DNA of 64,000 bases. It comes from Streptacidiphilus sp041262165 (GTDB lineage: Bacteria > Actinomycetota > Actinomycetes > Streptomycetales > Streptomycetaceae). Of this stretch, positions 56,366 through 64,000 are shown one piece after another. The stretch's first letter is position 1. Each line of letters begins with the position of its first letter. The DNA lies in NCBI RefSeq assembly GCF_041262165.1, contig NZ_JBGCBY010000009.1:186001-250000 (forward strand). Direction: 5' to 3'. The position numbers and the translations under genes were made by a program. Below the pieces are notes generated by a model. That model saw nothing but the letters and a program-made list of their open reading frames with translations, had not been told where the DNA came from and ran no database searches.

Positions 56366-56866
56366 TCAGCCCATCGTCTTCTGGCCGTCAATGGCCTCGC
56401 GGAGGATGTCGGCGTGGCCGGCGTGCTGCGCGGTCTCGGCCACGATGTGGATGAAGACCCGCCGCGCGGACCGAACCGCGCCCGGCGGGAACCAGGGCGC
56501 CTTCGGCAGCGGCTGGGCTGCGCCGAGGTCGGGCACGGTGCGCACGAGCTCGTCGGTGCGCTGCCCGATCCGCTCGTACTCGGCCACGATGTCGGCCAGC
56601 GTCTCATCCTCACGCAGGACGAAGCCGTCGGCGTGCTCGGCGTAGCTGTCCTCGGTCAGCTCCATCGTGGCCGGTCCGTCGAGGATGAAGTCGACCCAGC
56701 CCTTCTCGGTCCTCGCGACGTGCTTGATCAGCCCGCCCAGGGTCAGCTCGCTGACAGTGGTGCGCTGTCGCGCCTGGTCGTCAGTCAGCCCTTGCACCGT
56801 GCGCAGGAGGAACCCCCGGTGCACGGCCAGGCTCTCCAGCAGGTCATCCCGCTCGTTCGTCATCAT
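56366..56866 (-). CDS. DinB superfamily protein (DUF664-like)
   Basis: 166 residues, four-helix bundle: DLLESLAVHRGFLLRTVQGL, LTLGGLIKHVARTEKGWVDF (first metal His), and the second metal pair in RRVFIHIVAETAQHAGHADI. DinB proteins bind a divalent metal through three His; members with this HxxxxxxHxxH tail are putative thiol-dependent transferases. No strong ribosome binding site before the two ATGs. Divergent from the WYL regulator, so likely under its control. Confidence 0.88.
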   Translation of the reverse strand: MMTNERDDLLESLAVHRGFLLRTVQGLTDDQARQRTTVSELTLGGLIKHVARTEKGWVDFILDGPATMELTEDSYAEHADGFVLREDETLADIVAEYERIGQRTDELVRTVPDLGAAQPLPKAPWFPPGAVRSARRVFIHIVAETAQHAGHADILREAIDGQKTMG

Positions 56867-56928
56867 GAGAAGAACTCTACGAACTCCAGCGGTCACTTCC
56901 TGACCTGAATTGCGCGAGACTGGGGAAT

Positions 56929-57900
56929 ATGGCCAACACGAGCTCCCGGACGCTGCGCCTGTTGTCGCTGCTGCAGACCCACCGCCACTGGCCCGGTGAG
57001 GAGCTGGCCGACCGGCTGGAGATCTCGGTGCGCACGCTGCGCCGCGACATCGACCGGCTCCGCGAGCTGGGCTACCCGGTGCAGGCCAGCCGCGGTGTCG
57101 ACGGCGGCTACCGGCTGGCCGCCGGTGCGGTGCTGCCCCCGCTGGTCATGGACGACGACGAGGCCGTCGCGATCGCTGTCGGGATGCAGGCGGCGGCGCA
57201 GGGCGCGGTGGCGGGCATAGAGGAGGCCGCTGTGCGCGCGTTGACCAAGGTGGTGCAGGTGATGCCACCCCGGCTGCGCCGCCGGGTGGACGCGCTGCGC
57301 GCTGTCACCGAGCCCGTGAGCTGGGGCGCCTCGGCCACACCTGCCATGGACCCAGCGGCGCTCATCGCGGTGGCGCAGGCCTGCCGTGACACCGAGCGGA
57401 TCGAGTTCGGCTACACCACCCGCGGCGGTGACCCCTCGCAGCGGCACGTGGAGCCGCACCGGCTCGTGCCGGTGCAGCGCCGCTGGTACCTGATGGCCTA
57501 CGACCTGGGCCGACACGACTGGCGCAGCTTCCGTCTCGACCGGCTCACCGCGCCCCGGAGCACCGGCACCCGGTTCCACACCCGCGAGCTGCCCACCCCC
57601 GACGCGGCGGCGTTCGTCCACGCGGGGATCGAGACGCAGCCCTCGACCCACACGGTGGAGGCGCGGATTCACGCACCAGCCGCCGTTGTGGAGGCACGGA
57701 TCGGCGGATGGGCCACCGCCGAGCCGATCGACGACGAGCACTGCCTGCTCCGGATGACGACCGACACACTCGACTGGCCGGCGATGGCACTGGGCTCGAT
57801 CGGCGCGGAGTTCACAGTTCTCGCCCCGCCCGAGCTGGTGGATCACCTGCGAGAATGGGGTGCGCGGTTCGGGCGCGCGACGGAGCCTCCTGCTTCATGA
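56929..57900 (+). CDS. WYL domain transcriptional regulator (HTH_11)
   Basis: 323 residues. N-terminal HTH_11 (LRLLSLLQTHRHWPGEELAD, RLEISVRTLRRDIDRLRELG), a WYL domain (about 140-225: RIEFGYTTRGGDPSQRHVEP, RWYLMAYDLGRHDWRSFRLD) and a C-terminal WCX extension. Such proteins regulate DNA-repair, stress or defence genes and may sense nucleotide ligands through the WYL pocket. No defence genes are nearby; the divergent DinB gene is the obvious target. The stop overlaps the end of the convergent FBP gene by a few bases. Confidence 0.92.
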   Translation: MANTSSRTLRLLSLLQTHRHWPGEELADRLEISVRTLRRDIDRLRELGYPVQASRGVDGGYRLAAGAVLPPLVMDDDEAVAIAVGMQAAAQGAVAGIEEAAVRALTKVVQVMPPRLRRRVDALRAVTEPVSWGASATPAMDPAALIAVAQACRDTERIEFGYTTRGGDPSQRHVEPHRLVPVQRRWYLMAYDLGRHDWRSFRLDRLTAPRSTGTRFHTRELPTPDAAAFVHAGIETQPSTHTVEARIHAPAAVVEARIGGWATAEPIDDEHCLLRMTTDTLDWPAMALGSIGAEFTVLAPPELVDHLREWGARFGRATEPPAS

Positions 57901-58386
57901 GGTGACCTTGGCGATGAACGCGGCGAGGTTCGCTACGGTCCGCTGGATCTTCTCCTCCAAGGTGAGCGACTCGTGCGGCCGTGCACCGACGCCCGCCTCC
58001 TTCTTGCCCCTCACATACAGCGGGCAGGCGAGGTCGCTGCAGATGTAGGCGCCCACGGAGTTGCCCTGCTGTCCGGCCTTGCCGGCCTTCGCGGCGACCA
58101 TGAGCGAGACGCCTCCGGAGTGGGTGGTCACGCATATCGAGCACATGCTGAGCCGCGTCTGCCAGGAGGCGGGGCTCGGGCAGCGCAGGGCGAGCGCTAC
58201 CGGGCGGCCGTCCAGCTCGGTGGCGAGGTAGGCCCGGTGGGGGGCCTGGGGGTCCCGCCAGCCGAGGAAGTCCAGGTCGTCCCAGGGCCTCTCGGCCAGG
58301 TCGCGGGGGACGGACAGACGCTTCGACTCACCCTTGGTGCAGTTCACGAACGCGGTACGGATCTCTTGCTCAGTCAGTGGCCTCAT
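57895..58386 (-). CDS. FBP-type EF-G-binding protein (zinc finger)
   Basis: 163 residues. The N-terminal part (LTEQEIRTAFVNCTKGESKR, LPRDLAERPWDDLDFLGWRD) and a treble-clef zinc finger (MCSICVTTHSGGVSLMVAAK, GAYICSDLACPLYVRGKK) correspond to FBP/FusB-type proteins. FusB relatives bind EF-G and free it from fusidic-acid-stalled ribosomes. The four zinc cysteines (CSIC, CSDLAC) are all present. A perfect palindrome separates it from the divergent TetR gene, so it is probably inducible. The ATG at 58386 matches family starts. Confidence 0.85.
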   Translation of the reverse strand: MRPLTEQEIRTAFVNCTKGESKRLSVPRDLAERPWDDLDFLGWRDPQAPHRAYLATELDGRPVALALRCPSPASWQTRLSMCSICVTTHSGGVSLMVAAKAGKAGQQGNSVGAYICSDLACPLYVRGKKEAGVGARPHESLTLEEKIQRTVANLAAFIAKVTS

Positions 58387-58398
58387 GAACGGCAGGCT

Positions 58399-58425
58399 AA
58401 TTTGCCTAAAGCTGTTAGGCAAATT
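58399..58425. promoter_or_regulatory. Perfect TetR operator between fbp-like and tetR genes
   Basis: AATTTGCCTAA-AGCTG-TTAGGCAAATT: 11-bp perfect arms, 5-bp centre, midway in the 71-bp divergent spacer. AT-rich in an otherwise GC-rich region. Confidence 0.88.
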
Positions 58426-58457
58426 CATAATGGTTGTTGCCAATCAGGAGGAAGGTT

Positions 58458-59033
58458 ATGGTTCGAGCAGGGCTATCCCCGGAGCGTCTGACCCGGGCGG
58501 GAGCGGAACTGGCCGACGAGGTCGGCTTTGACGAGGTGACCGTTTCGGCGCTCGCCCGGCGATTCGACGTCAAGGTCGCGAGTCTGTACTCGCACCTGAA
58601 GAACTCCCAGGACCTCAAGATCAGGATCGCCCTGTTCGCGCTGGAGGAACTCGCCGACCGGGTCGCCGCCGCCCTGGCCGGACGTGCGGGCAAGGATGCC
58701 CTGGCCGCCTTCGCGAATGCCTACCGCGACTACGCCCGAGAGCACCCCGGTCGCTATACCGCCGCCCGGCTCAGGCTCGACCCCGAGACGGCAGCCGCCA
58801 GTGCCGGCGTTCGGCACGCACAGATGACGCGGGCAATCCTGCGCGGCTACGACCTGACGGAGCCGGACCAGACGCACGCCGTCCGGATGCTGGGCAGCGT
58901 CTTCCACGGCTACGTCAGCCTGGAGATGGCCGGAGGCTTCAGCCACACCGCCGTCGACTCGCAGGAATCCTGGGCCTGGATCTTGGATTCCCTCGACGCT
59001 CTTCTGCGGAACTGGACCACACCCACACCCTGA
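58458..59033 (+). CDS. TetR family transcriptional regulator (WHG domain)
   Basis: 191 residues. HTH at about 5-55 (LTRAGAELADEVGFDEVTVS, ALARRFDVKVASLYSHLKNS) and a TetR_C/WHG-type ligand domain (YRDYAREHPGRYTAARLRLD, MLGSVFHGYVSLEMAGGF). AGGAGGAAGG immediately before the ATG at 58458 decides the start. Divergent from the FBP-type gene with a perfect 27-bp palindrome between; likely represses both until a ligand, conceivably a translation inhibitor, binds. Confidence 0.9.
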   Translation: MVRAGLSPERLTRAGAELADEVGFDEVTVSALARRFDVKVASLYSHLKNSQDLKIRIALFALEELADRVAAALAGRAGKDALAAFANAYRDYAREHPGRYTAARLRLDPETAAASAGVRHAQMTRAILRGYDLTEPDQTHAVRMLGSVFHGYVSLEMAGGFSHTAVDSQESWAWILDSLDALLRNWTTPTP

Positions 59034-59184
59034 CCAGCAGGGGGCCGCACCGCCGGGCCGCCCACCGGCGCACCTGAAGATTCCGGAAATCCTGATCAAC
59101 CGGCTGGGACAATGAACACTGACAGCGTGCGCGTGTCGCGCGGGGCCCGACGGCCTCGCGCGACACGGACAGGATCGGGACGGG

Positions 59185-60012
59185 TCAGGCGGCCTGGTCC
59201 GGCTTGACGACCGTGTCGACGAAGTCGCCGATGGCGCCCAGGGTGGCTCCCAACTGCTCGATGTGCGGGAAGTGCCCCGCGTCGGCGATGGACGTGAAGT
59301 GACCGTTCGGGAAGGACTTGGCGTAGCCGCGGCCGTAGAGCGGCAGCGCGATGCCGTCCTGCTCGCCCCAGGCGACCAGCACCGGCACCGTGACCCGGTG
59401 CAGCCGGCCGCGCAGCTTCGGGTCGTGCGTGAACGCCTCCCCCGCGTAGGTCGCCAGGGTCCGCTGGTTGGCGGCCGCCGCGGCTCGCTGCTCGTCGCTG
59501 AAGGAGGAGAAGTCGGGGCGGAAGGCCGGGTTGTGGAACGCCAGCTGAGTCATCTCGGCGGGGGCCATCACGCGGGTGTCGCGGACCTCGTTGTCCTTCA
59601 TGTGGGCATGGATACCCACTGCGTTCAGCAGGACCAGCGCGCCGATCCGGCCGCGGGTGTCACGCAGTGCCATTTCGGCGGCGATCCAGCCGCCGACCGA
59701 GTTGCCGATGACCATCACCCCGGTCAGGTCCAGAGCGTCCAGCAGGTCCAGGTAGGCCACCGCCAGGTCCGCGACAGTGTCAAACCCGTCGGGCCGGAGG
59801 GTGGCGTCGAAGCCCGGGTGGGTCGGGACGATGCCGTACACGTGCTCCGACAGCGCCGTCGCCAGGCCCACCATCGTGCGCGGGCCGGCACCGCCGTGCA
59901 GGTACAGCACCGCACTGCCCTCGGAATTGGTGCCGAACTCGTTGATGGTCAGGGACAGGCCACCGGGCAGGTCGACGGTCCGGGAGGTACTGGTGGAAGC
60001 GGGGCTGGTCAT
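59185..60012 (-). CDS. Alpha/beta hydrolase
   Basis: 275 residues. Oxyanion-hole strand VLYLHGGAGPRTM, nucleophile elbow VIGNSVGGWIAAEMAL, acid VLVAWGEQDGI and base DAGHFPHIEQL are all in order, so the enzyme should be an active esterase, lipase-like or C-C hydrolase. The cap domain (SSFSDEQRAAAAANQRTLAT) is of the simple type. Promoter region has two inverted-repeat sites with GAGAG/CTCTC cores, so it is regulated, but the regulator is not adjacent. Confidence 0.9.
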   Translation of the reverse strand: MTSPASTSTSRTVDLPGGLSLTINEFGTNSEGSAVLYLHGGAGPRTMVGLATALSEHVYGIVPTHPGFDATLRPDGFDTVADLAVAYLDLLDALDLTGVMVIGNSVGGWIAAEMALRDTRGRIGALVLLNAVGIHAHMKDNEVRDTRVMAPAEMTQLAFHNPAFRPDFSSFSDEQRAAAAANQRTLATYAGEAFTHDPKLRGRLHRVTVPVLVAWGEQDGIALPLYGRGYAKSFPNGHFTSIADAGHFPHIEQLGATLGAIGDFVDTVVKPDQAA

Positions 60013-60040
60013 GATGCGGAGTCCTTGTCGTCGCGTTCAC

Positions 60041-60111
60041 GAGAGCTGACTCTCATGAATATAGGCGGCCCGCACGCATCGTGCAAGTCGACTCTCGCCA
60101 AGAGAGTTGAC
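60041..60111 (-). promoter_or_regulatory. Two operator-like sites before the alpha/beta hydrolase gene
   Basis: GAGAG-CTGA-CTCTC at 60041-60054, and GTCGACTCTC-GCCAA-GAGAGTTGAC at 60087-60111 (one mismatch). Both are built from the same GAGAG/CTCTC elements and lie 29-100 bp before the start codon. Confidence 0.65.
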
Positions 60112-60419
60112 TCACTTCAACGCCGGCGAGGCGGCCCGCCAACGCGCGCTCGCCCCCACGGCCGTGTGTGACGAACTCGTCGACAATCGCGCGACTGAGG
60201 GCCAGGGGGGTTCGGCGAGTTTGGGAGCCACCTGATGTGATGGCGTGTGACATGCCGCTTTCGGAGTAATCGGAGGCGCTGGGCTGTTTGGCCGTCACGC
60301 TGTGCTGTGCCTGCGCCTGTTGATCACGGTCGAGGTCGGGAGACGGCCGGTGCACCGGTCGCGTGAGACTGGCGGCCGGGGCCACAACTCACCCTGCAAG
60401 CCAACCCGAAGGACCGCCC
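60112..60419. other. Intergenic region
   Basis: No intact gene. A minus-strand frame (TRRTPLALSRAIVDEFVTHG) is reminiscent of the start of a TetR protein but lacks the HTH; treated as chance. Confidence 0.35.
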
Positions 60420-60791
60420 GTGAACGCCGCTGTCGCCGACCTGATGCGCCGCAACCTCCTCGACGTCTTCAACGAACCAGACCGCGAGCGCCGCAACGCG
60501 GCCATCGCGCAGACCTACGCCCAGGACGTCGTGTGGCACGAACCCGACCGCGTCATCCGAGGCCGCGAGGCGCTCGCCCAGCGCGCCACAGAGCTGCGTA
60601 CGCAGACCCCGGACTGGGTCTTCCGGCCCAACGGCCCGGTCTCCGTCAACGACGACCTCGGCCACCTCGGCTTCCAGTTCGGCCCCGCCGGTCAACCGCC
60701 CATCGCGACCGGAATGGACATCGCCCGCTGCAAGGACGGCGTCATCGTCGAGCTCTACACCTTCGTCAGCGGGAGCAGCCAACCGTCCTAG
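60420..60791 (+). CDS. SnoaL-like (NTF2 fold) protein
   Basis: 123 residues: VADLMRRNLLDVFNEPDRER, IAQTYAQDVVWHEPDRVIRG, LRTQTPDWVFRPNGPVSVND and a terminal ATGMDIARCKDGVIVELYTF. Typical NTF2-like protein with the His-Glu-Pro-Asp segment (WHEPD) lining the pocket. GTG start with AAGGA upstream. Its stop codon TAG overlaps the first base of an IS5-family terminal repeat, so the natural C-terminus may have been cut there. Confidence 0.82.
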   Translation: MNAAVADLMRRNLLDVFNEPDRERRNAAIAQTYAQDVVWHEPDRVIRGREALAQRATELRTQTPDWVFRPNGPVSVNDDLGHLGFQFGPAGQPPIATGMDIARCKDGVIVELYTFVSGSSQPS

Positions 60792-60825
60792 CGCGTGTAT
60801 TGAGTCGTGATCAATCTGCGGATTC
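60791..60825 (+). mobile_element. Solo terminal repeat of an IS5-family element
   Basis: GCGCGT-GT-ATTGAGTCGTGATCAATC continuing to TGCGGATTC. The 33-bp end at 63446-63478 is its inverted complement with one substitution and a 2-bp gap. No transposase sequence follows, so only the end remains. Confidence 0.75.
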
Positions 60826-61117
60826 GCCTCCGTGGCGACGCGTGGTCCGGTGGATCGTCTGGCATGGCACGTGTAAATGGCTTATGGAGAACAGGAGTTC
60901 ATCGATCCGCCCTCGTGAATGGCCCGACTCGTACCGACGATCAGGCATGCAGCTCGCCATCCTTCCGCCGGGACGTGTCCGGTGCCGGCCATGGGCTGTG
61001 GCAGGGCCTTCGGGGCAGGGTCGCGTGCGGCCCGATTCTCCGAAACCCGACTGACACAGGTCTCGTCAGTGCGACAGGATGTCCGTTTGTCGTACTGGCG
61101 AGTGAAAGGCAGTCCGC
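60826..61117. other. Region between IS end and S9 peptidase gene
   Basis: No gene. Must carry the peptidase promoter. Confidence 0.35.
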
Positions 61118-63082
61118 ATGCCGCACCCTGCACCGCGACCGATTCCCGAGTCGACCGACCTGCTCACCGCGGAACTGGTGGTGGACATGGCCGCCCCCGT
61201 GGCGCCGGCCATCTCGCCGGACGGTCGCCTGGTCGCCTACGGCGTGGTCGCGAACAGCGGAAGGGACGGACGTCCGCACAGCTCTGTCTGGGTCGCCGCC
61301 GCCGATGGCAGCGCAGCCCCGCGCAGGCTGACCGACGGCACGGCCCGCGACGCCGCCCCGAAGTGGGCGCCGGACTCGGCCTTTCTGTTTTTCACCTCCG
61401 ACCGCGAGGAGCGGGGCACCGCTCAACTCCAGCGGATCCATCTGGACGGCAGCGAGGACATCGCCAAGGCAGAGTCCCTGACCAGGCGGCGCGGGGGCAT
61501 CTGCGACTACTACCCGCTCGCCGACGGCCGCACCGTCGCGCTGCTCGCCGAGGACGAGCCCACCGCGGAGGACAAACGCCGGGAGGCCGAGGGTGACGAC
61601 GCGAAGGTCTGGGGCCGGCACCTCCCGGTCACCCGGCTGCGCCTGCTCGACCTGGCGACCGGCGTGGTCCGCACCGTGGACGGCCTCGGGGACCGCCATG
61701 TCGTGGAGGTGACCCAGCGTCCGGACGGCGGCCCGCTGGCCGTGCTGAGCTGGGCCACCCCCGAGCTCGACCCCGGCGTCACGACGATAGGACTGCATCT
61801 GGTCGCCCCGGAGACGGCAGCCGTCCAGGACCTGGGCCCAGTCGGAGTCGAGGCCCAGTTCCCGGTCTGGTGGAACCACGACGGTGAATGGCATCTGGCC
61901 CACCTGACGGTGACCCCTGGGCACTTGGTAGGCGGGCTCGCTGTGATCGACACCGTCCCGCCCGCTACCGGCCCGACCGTCGAACAGCGCAATCTCACGG
62001 TCAGCATGTCCGCCTGCCCCACCGAGCTGGTGCAGGTCGCCGACGGGCCGCCGCTGGCGCTGTTCGCCGACGGGCTGGATACCGCGCTGTACCGGCTCGA
62101 TCCGCAGTCGCTACGGTTCCACCGATTGTCCTGCGCGCCCGGCACGCTCGCCGGGCTCACTGCGAGTCACTCCGGAGAGGCCCTCGCTGTGCTGATGAGC
62201 ACCGCGCGCGAGCCCAGGAACGTCCACGCGGGACCCACGGGCGGGCCACTGCTCCGGCTCAGCGACACCAGTCCCGAACTGCGCAGGATCCGCTGGGGTG
62301 CCCAGGAACGGCTCAGCTACCAGGCGTCCGACGGACTCCAGCTGGACGGCCTGCTGATCCTGCCTGCCGGCCGGCCTCGGGACGAGGGTCCATTCCCGCT
62401 CGTCACCATGGTCCACGGCGGCCCTTACTTCCGCCATGCCGACGAGTTCACGCTCAATGCGGTCGACTGCGGCCAGTGGCTGGCGACCGCCGGATACGCG
62501 GTCTTCCTGCCCAATCCCCGGGGCGGGTCGGGCCGCGGCCATGAATTCGCCGCCGTGGTGGCGGGCGCGGTGGGCGGCGACGAGTGGACCGACATCCTCG
62601 CCGGGATCGACCTGCTGGTCGCCGAGGGAGTCGCCGATCCCGAACGCCTGGGCATCTCCGGCTGGAGCCACGGCGGTTTCATGGCGGCCTGGGCCATCGG
62701 CCAAACCGAGCGGTTCAAGGCCGCCATCATGGGCGCCGGCATCAGCGACTGGGGCATGCAGGCCGGGACCGGCGAGTGGGGAATCGTCGACGCGACGCTC
62801 GGCGGCAGCACCGGCTGGAACGGGCCGGGACCGCACATCCACGACCGGAACAGCCCGATCTCCTACGTGTCCCGGATCCGCACCCCGGTCCTGATCCTGC
62901 ACGGCGAGCAGGACACCAACGTCCCACTCGGCCAGGCGGTCCACTTCCATCGCGCACTGCGCCACTTCGGCGTCGAGCACGAGTTCGTCGTCTACCCCCG
63001 AGAGGGCCACGGGCTTCACGAGCGCGCCCACCAACTCGACGCCCTACGGCGTATCCGCGCCTGGTATGACCGCTGGCTGTAG
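61118..63082 (+). CDS. S9 family (acylaminoacyl peptidase-type) serine peptidase
   Basis: 654 residues. An N-terminal beta-propeller of about 380 residues (PAISPDGRLVAYGVV, APKWAPDSAFLFFTSDR) is followed by a catalytic alpha/beta-hydrolase domain: FPLVTMVHGGPY oxyanion region, nucleophile in LGISGWSHGGFMAAW, acid in LILHGEQDTNVP, and His in YPREGHGLHERAH. It should remove residues from the N-terminus of short, possibly acylated or imported peptides in the cytoplasm; there is no signal peptide. AAAGGCAG precedes the ATG. It lies between a solo IS end and a deleted IS5-family element, in a transposon-like setting. Confidence 0.92.
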   Translation: MPHPAPRPIPESTDLLTAELVVDMAAPVAPAISPDGRLVAYGVVANSGRDGRPHSSVWVAAADGSAAPRRLTDGTARDAAPKWAPDSAFLFFTSDREERGTAQLQRIHLDGSEDIAKAESLTRRRGGICDYYPLADGRTVALLAEDEPTAEDKRREAEGDDAKVWGRHLPVTRLRLLDLATGVVRTVDGLGDRHVVEVTQRPDGGPLAVLSWATPELDPGVTTIGLHLVAPETAAVQDLGPVGVEAQFPVWWNHDGEWHLAHLTVTPGHLVGGLAVIDTVPPATGPTVEQRNLTVSMSACPTELVQVADGPPLALFADGLDTALYRLDPQSLRFHRLSCAPGTLAGLTASHSGEALAVLMSTAREPRNVHAGPTGGPLLRLSDTSPELRRIRWGAQERLSYQASDGLQLDGLLILPAGRPRDEGPFPLVTMVHGGPYFRHADEFTLNAVDCGQWLATAGYAVFLPNPRGGSGRGHEFAAVVAGAVGGDEWTDILAGIDLLVAEGVADPERLGISGWSHGGFMAAWAIGQTERFKAAIMGAGISDWGMQAGTGEWGIVDATLGGSTGWNGPGPHIHDRNSPISYVSRIRTPVLILHGEQDTNVPLGQAVHFHRALRHFGVEHEFVVYPREGHGLHERAHQLDALRRIRAWYDRWL

Positions 63083-63096
63083 ACCCGTACCAGGGT

Positions 63097-63478
63097 GGGC
63101 ATTGAGTCGTGATCGGCGCCCTTCTCCAGAGCAGTCAGGAGGTCTTCGCCCAAGTGCATCCCGGCGGCGTCGTGGTGGGCGCGCGTAGTGGTGGAGTCGA
63201 TGCTGACCAGGGAGAGGTCCACCTTTGACGGTCGACCAGGCGCCGAACTCACGCGGCATCTCCCGCCACTGCCCACCCGTCTTGAAGCGCCGGATCACAC
63301 CTTCGAACTGCTGCCGCAGCCGCCCGGGATACGGGCCGTACTCGCCGACCGGCAAGTACGGCTCGATGAACTCCCACTCCGCATCCGACAGTTGCACTCG
63401 CGTCACGCGAAACGCTTTACCGGATCAAACCCCCGCTATGAGGGTGAATCCGCAGATTGATCACGACTCGATACGCGC
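63097..63478 (-). mobile_element. Internally deleted IS5-family insertion sequence
   Basis: About 382 bp. The right end (63446-63478) is a terminal repeat, the left end GGGC-ATTGAGTCGTGATC (63097-63114) its truncated partner. In between are two pieces of an IS5-family transposase in different frames. Neither transposase nor ends are complete, so it cannot move by itself but might be mobilised in trans. Confidence 0.75.
63115..63406 (-). pseudogene. IS5-family transposase, deleted and frameshifted
   Basis: From an ATG at 63406 one frame gives MTRVQLSDAEWEFIEPYLPV and QQFEGVIRRFKTGGQWREMP then FGAWSTV, the DUF4096 N-terminus. After the join, another frame (about 63115-63230) gives LVSIDSTTTRAHHDAAGMHL and TALEKG, which is the start of the catalytic core with its first Asp. 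About 40 residues in the middle and everything after ALEKG (including the other two catalytic residues) are missing. Confidence 0.82.
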
Positions 63479-63571
63479 CCTGGCACGACGGGTACGAGCG
63501 CTCCGCCGCGGCCGCCCGGCACGCGGGTGCACACGCCACGGCCGCGGCGACCGTCCTGGCAAGATAGCGGC

Positions 63572-63925
63572 ATGGAACGTGTACTTGGAATCGGTGGATA
63601 CTTCATGCGGGCCGCCGACCCGGCGGCCCTGGGCGCGTGGTACCGCGATTGCCTGGGCCTGGACGCCGATGAGAACGGCCTGTGGCCTCAGGGAGCCGGG
63701 CTGACGGTGTTCGCGACGTTCGAGTCCGTGACCGACTACTTCGGGTCCCGCGCCCAGCAGACCATGCTCAACTTCCGGGTCCGCGATCTGGATGCGATGC
63801 TCGCGCAATTGCGCGCCAAGGGAGCGGACGTGGCTCAAGAGACGCAGGACATGGAGGGTGTCGGTCGATTCGGCTGGGTCACCGATCCTGAGGGCAATCG
63901 GGTCGAGCTCTGGCAGCCCGCCTGA
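63572..63925 (+). CDS. VOC family (glyoxalase-like) protein
   Basis: 117 residues, one vicinal-oxygen-chelate module pair: LGIGGYFMRAADPAALGAWY, RDCLGLDADENGLWPQGAGL, LNFRVRDLDAMLAQLRAKGA, and RFGWVTDPEGNRVELWQPA. The C-terminal Glu (NRVELW) is the usual metal ligand; the N-terminal His/Gln position appears as Tyr/Phe (GGYFM). Function unknown: such proteins include glyoxalase-like enzymes and antibiotic-binding immunity proteins. ATG at 63572 fits. It lies just past the IS remnant. Confidence 0.85.
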   Translation: MERVLGIGGYFMRAADPAALGAWYRDCLGLDADENGLWPQGAGLTVFATFESVTDYFGSRAQQTMLNFRVRDLDAMLAQLRAKGADVAQETQDMEGVGRFGWVTDPEGNRVELWQPA

Positions 63926-64000
63926 CCGCGCGTCTTCACGCGGGCGGTGACGTGCTGGTGGCCCCACTAGGTTGTCGAGGTGCGAACCTTGGTCAGGCCC
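63926..64000. other. Window edge
   Basis: 75 bp after the VOC gene; nothing can be assigned. Confidence 0.3.

Noticed and set aside
60053..60385. Minus-strand frame with TRRTPLALSRAIVDEF, like a TetR N-terminus
   Set aside because: No HTH follows, and the frame overlaps the operator sites of the hydrolase gene.
1..64000. CRISPR arrays, rRNA, tRNA, prophage, or a known defence system
   Set aside because: No regularly spaced repeats with unique spacers, no rRNA or tRNA sequence, and no phage structural, integrase, restriction or Cas gene was seen. The Uma2 fragment, the WYL regulator and the barstar-like protein are isolated.

Overview
The window is GC-rich DNA from an actinobacterium. AGGAGG-type ribosome binding sites with ATG, GTG and TTG starts, a WhiB protein, a DUF5709 protein, a DUF6191 protein, a bifunctional NodB/glycosyltransferase, many TetR/MarR/GntR/PadR regulators and many secreted hydrolases point to Streptomycetaceae (Streptomyces, Kitasatospora or Streptacidiphilus type). 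The genus cannot be fixed from the sequence alone. I see no ribosomal, tRNA or DNA-replication genes. The region reads like accessory chromosome: small regulator-plus-enzyme units, secreted enzymes, IS debris and several gene remnants.

Region by region. 0-10 kb: a DUF5709 protein, a secreted S53 peptidase and a GH18-like protein. An ECF sigma factor is then translationally coupled to a one-TM protein, followed by a second one-TM protein and a large NodB deacetylase/GT2 synthase, probably a cell-envelope polysaccharide unit. An inverted 3' fragment of a paralogue of the synthase lies at 4.74-4.86 kb. 10-16 kb: a minus-strand set of tailoring-type enzymes (SnoaL-like, MFS, SDR, DUF3224, a Tat-exported bicovalent-FAD oxidase, an NmrA-like reductase). 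16-20.6 kb: acyl-CoA ligase, saccharopine-dehydrogenase-like enzyme and SDR, divergent from a TetR gene across a striking double palindrome. 20.6-22.6 kb: PEBP, isochorismatase-like hydrolase and MarR, with a MITE-like element at the end of marR.

22.6-31.5 kb: an SLT-type secreted muramidase with a long leader, a Uma2/XRE overlap, a DHA2 transporter, a beta-lactamase remnant, an ArsR/SRPBCC/TIGR03083-type unit, an aldo/keto reductase with a divergent TetR gene, and a secreted beta-rich protein. 31.5-38 kb: the most coherent metabolic island. A GntR/FCD regulator, a XylE-like extradiol dioxygenase, a PrpF/GalD-type tautomerase, an RraA/GalC-type aldolase and a PIG-L/GalB-type hydratase lie on one strand with a divergent MFS gene. 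Together they predict ring cleavage of a gallate-like trihydroxybenzoate down to pyruvate and oxaloacetate. Near-identical palindromes sit in front of the regulator and of the operon.

38-50 kb: SnoaL/PadR pair, Tat-exported purple acid phosphatase, lipoprotein, secreted PL7 alginate lyase, DUF6191, DksA-like zinc-finger protein, katG with a degenerate furA and a separate intact Fur gene, then a metallo-beta-lactamase remnant running into the tail of a whiB gene on the other strand. 50-64 kb: aldo/keto reductase with MerR, barstar-like protein, DUF1062 protein bracketed by repeats, secreted Ig-like protein, DinB, WYL regulator, FBP-type EF-G-binding protein with TetR, alpha/beta hydrolase, SnoaL-like protein, and an S9 peptidase bracketed by IS5-family ends, then a VOC protein. 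Recurrent oddities are tandem repeats of 13 and 14 bp that start at stop codons and place stops in all three frames, and many half-deleted genes.
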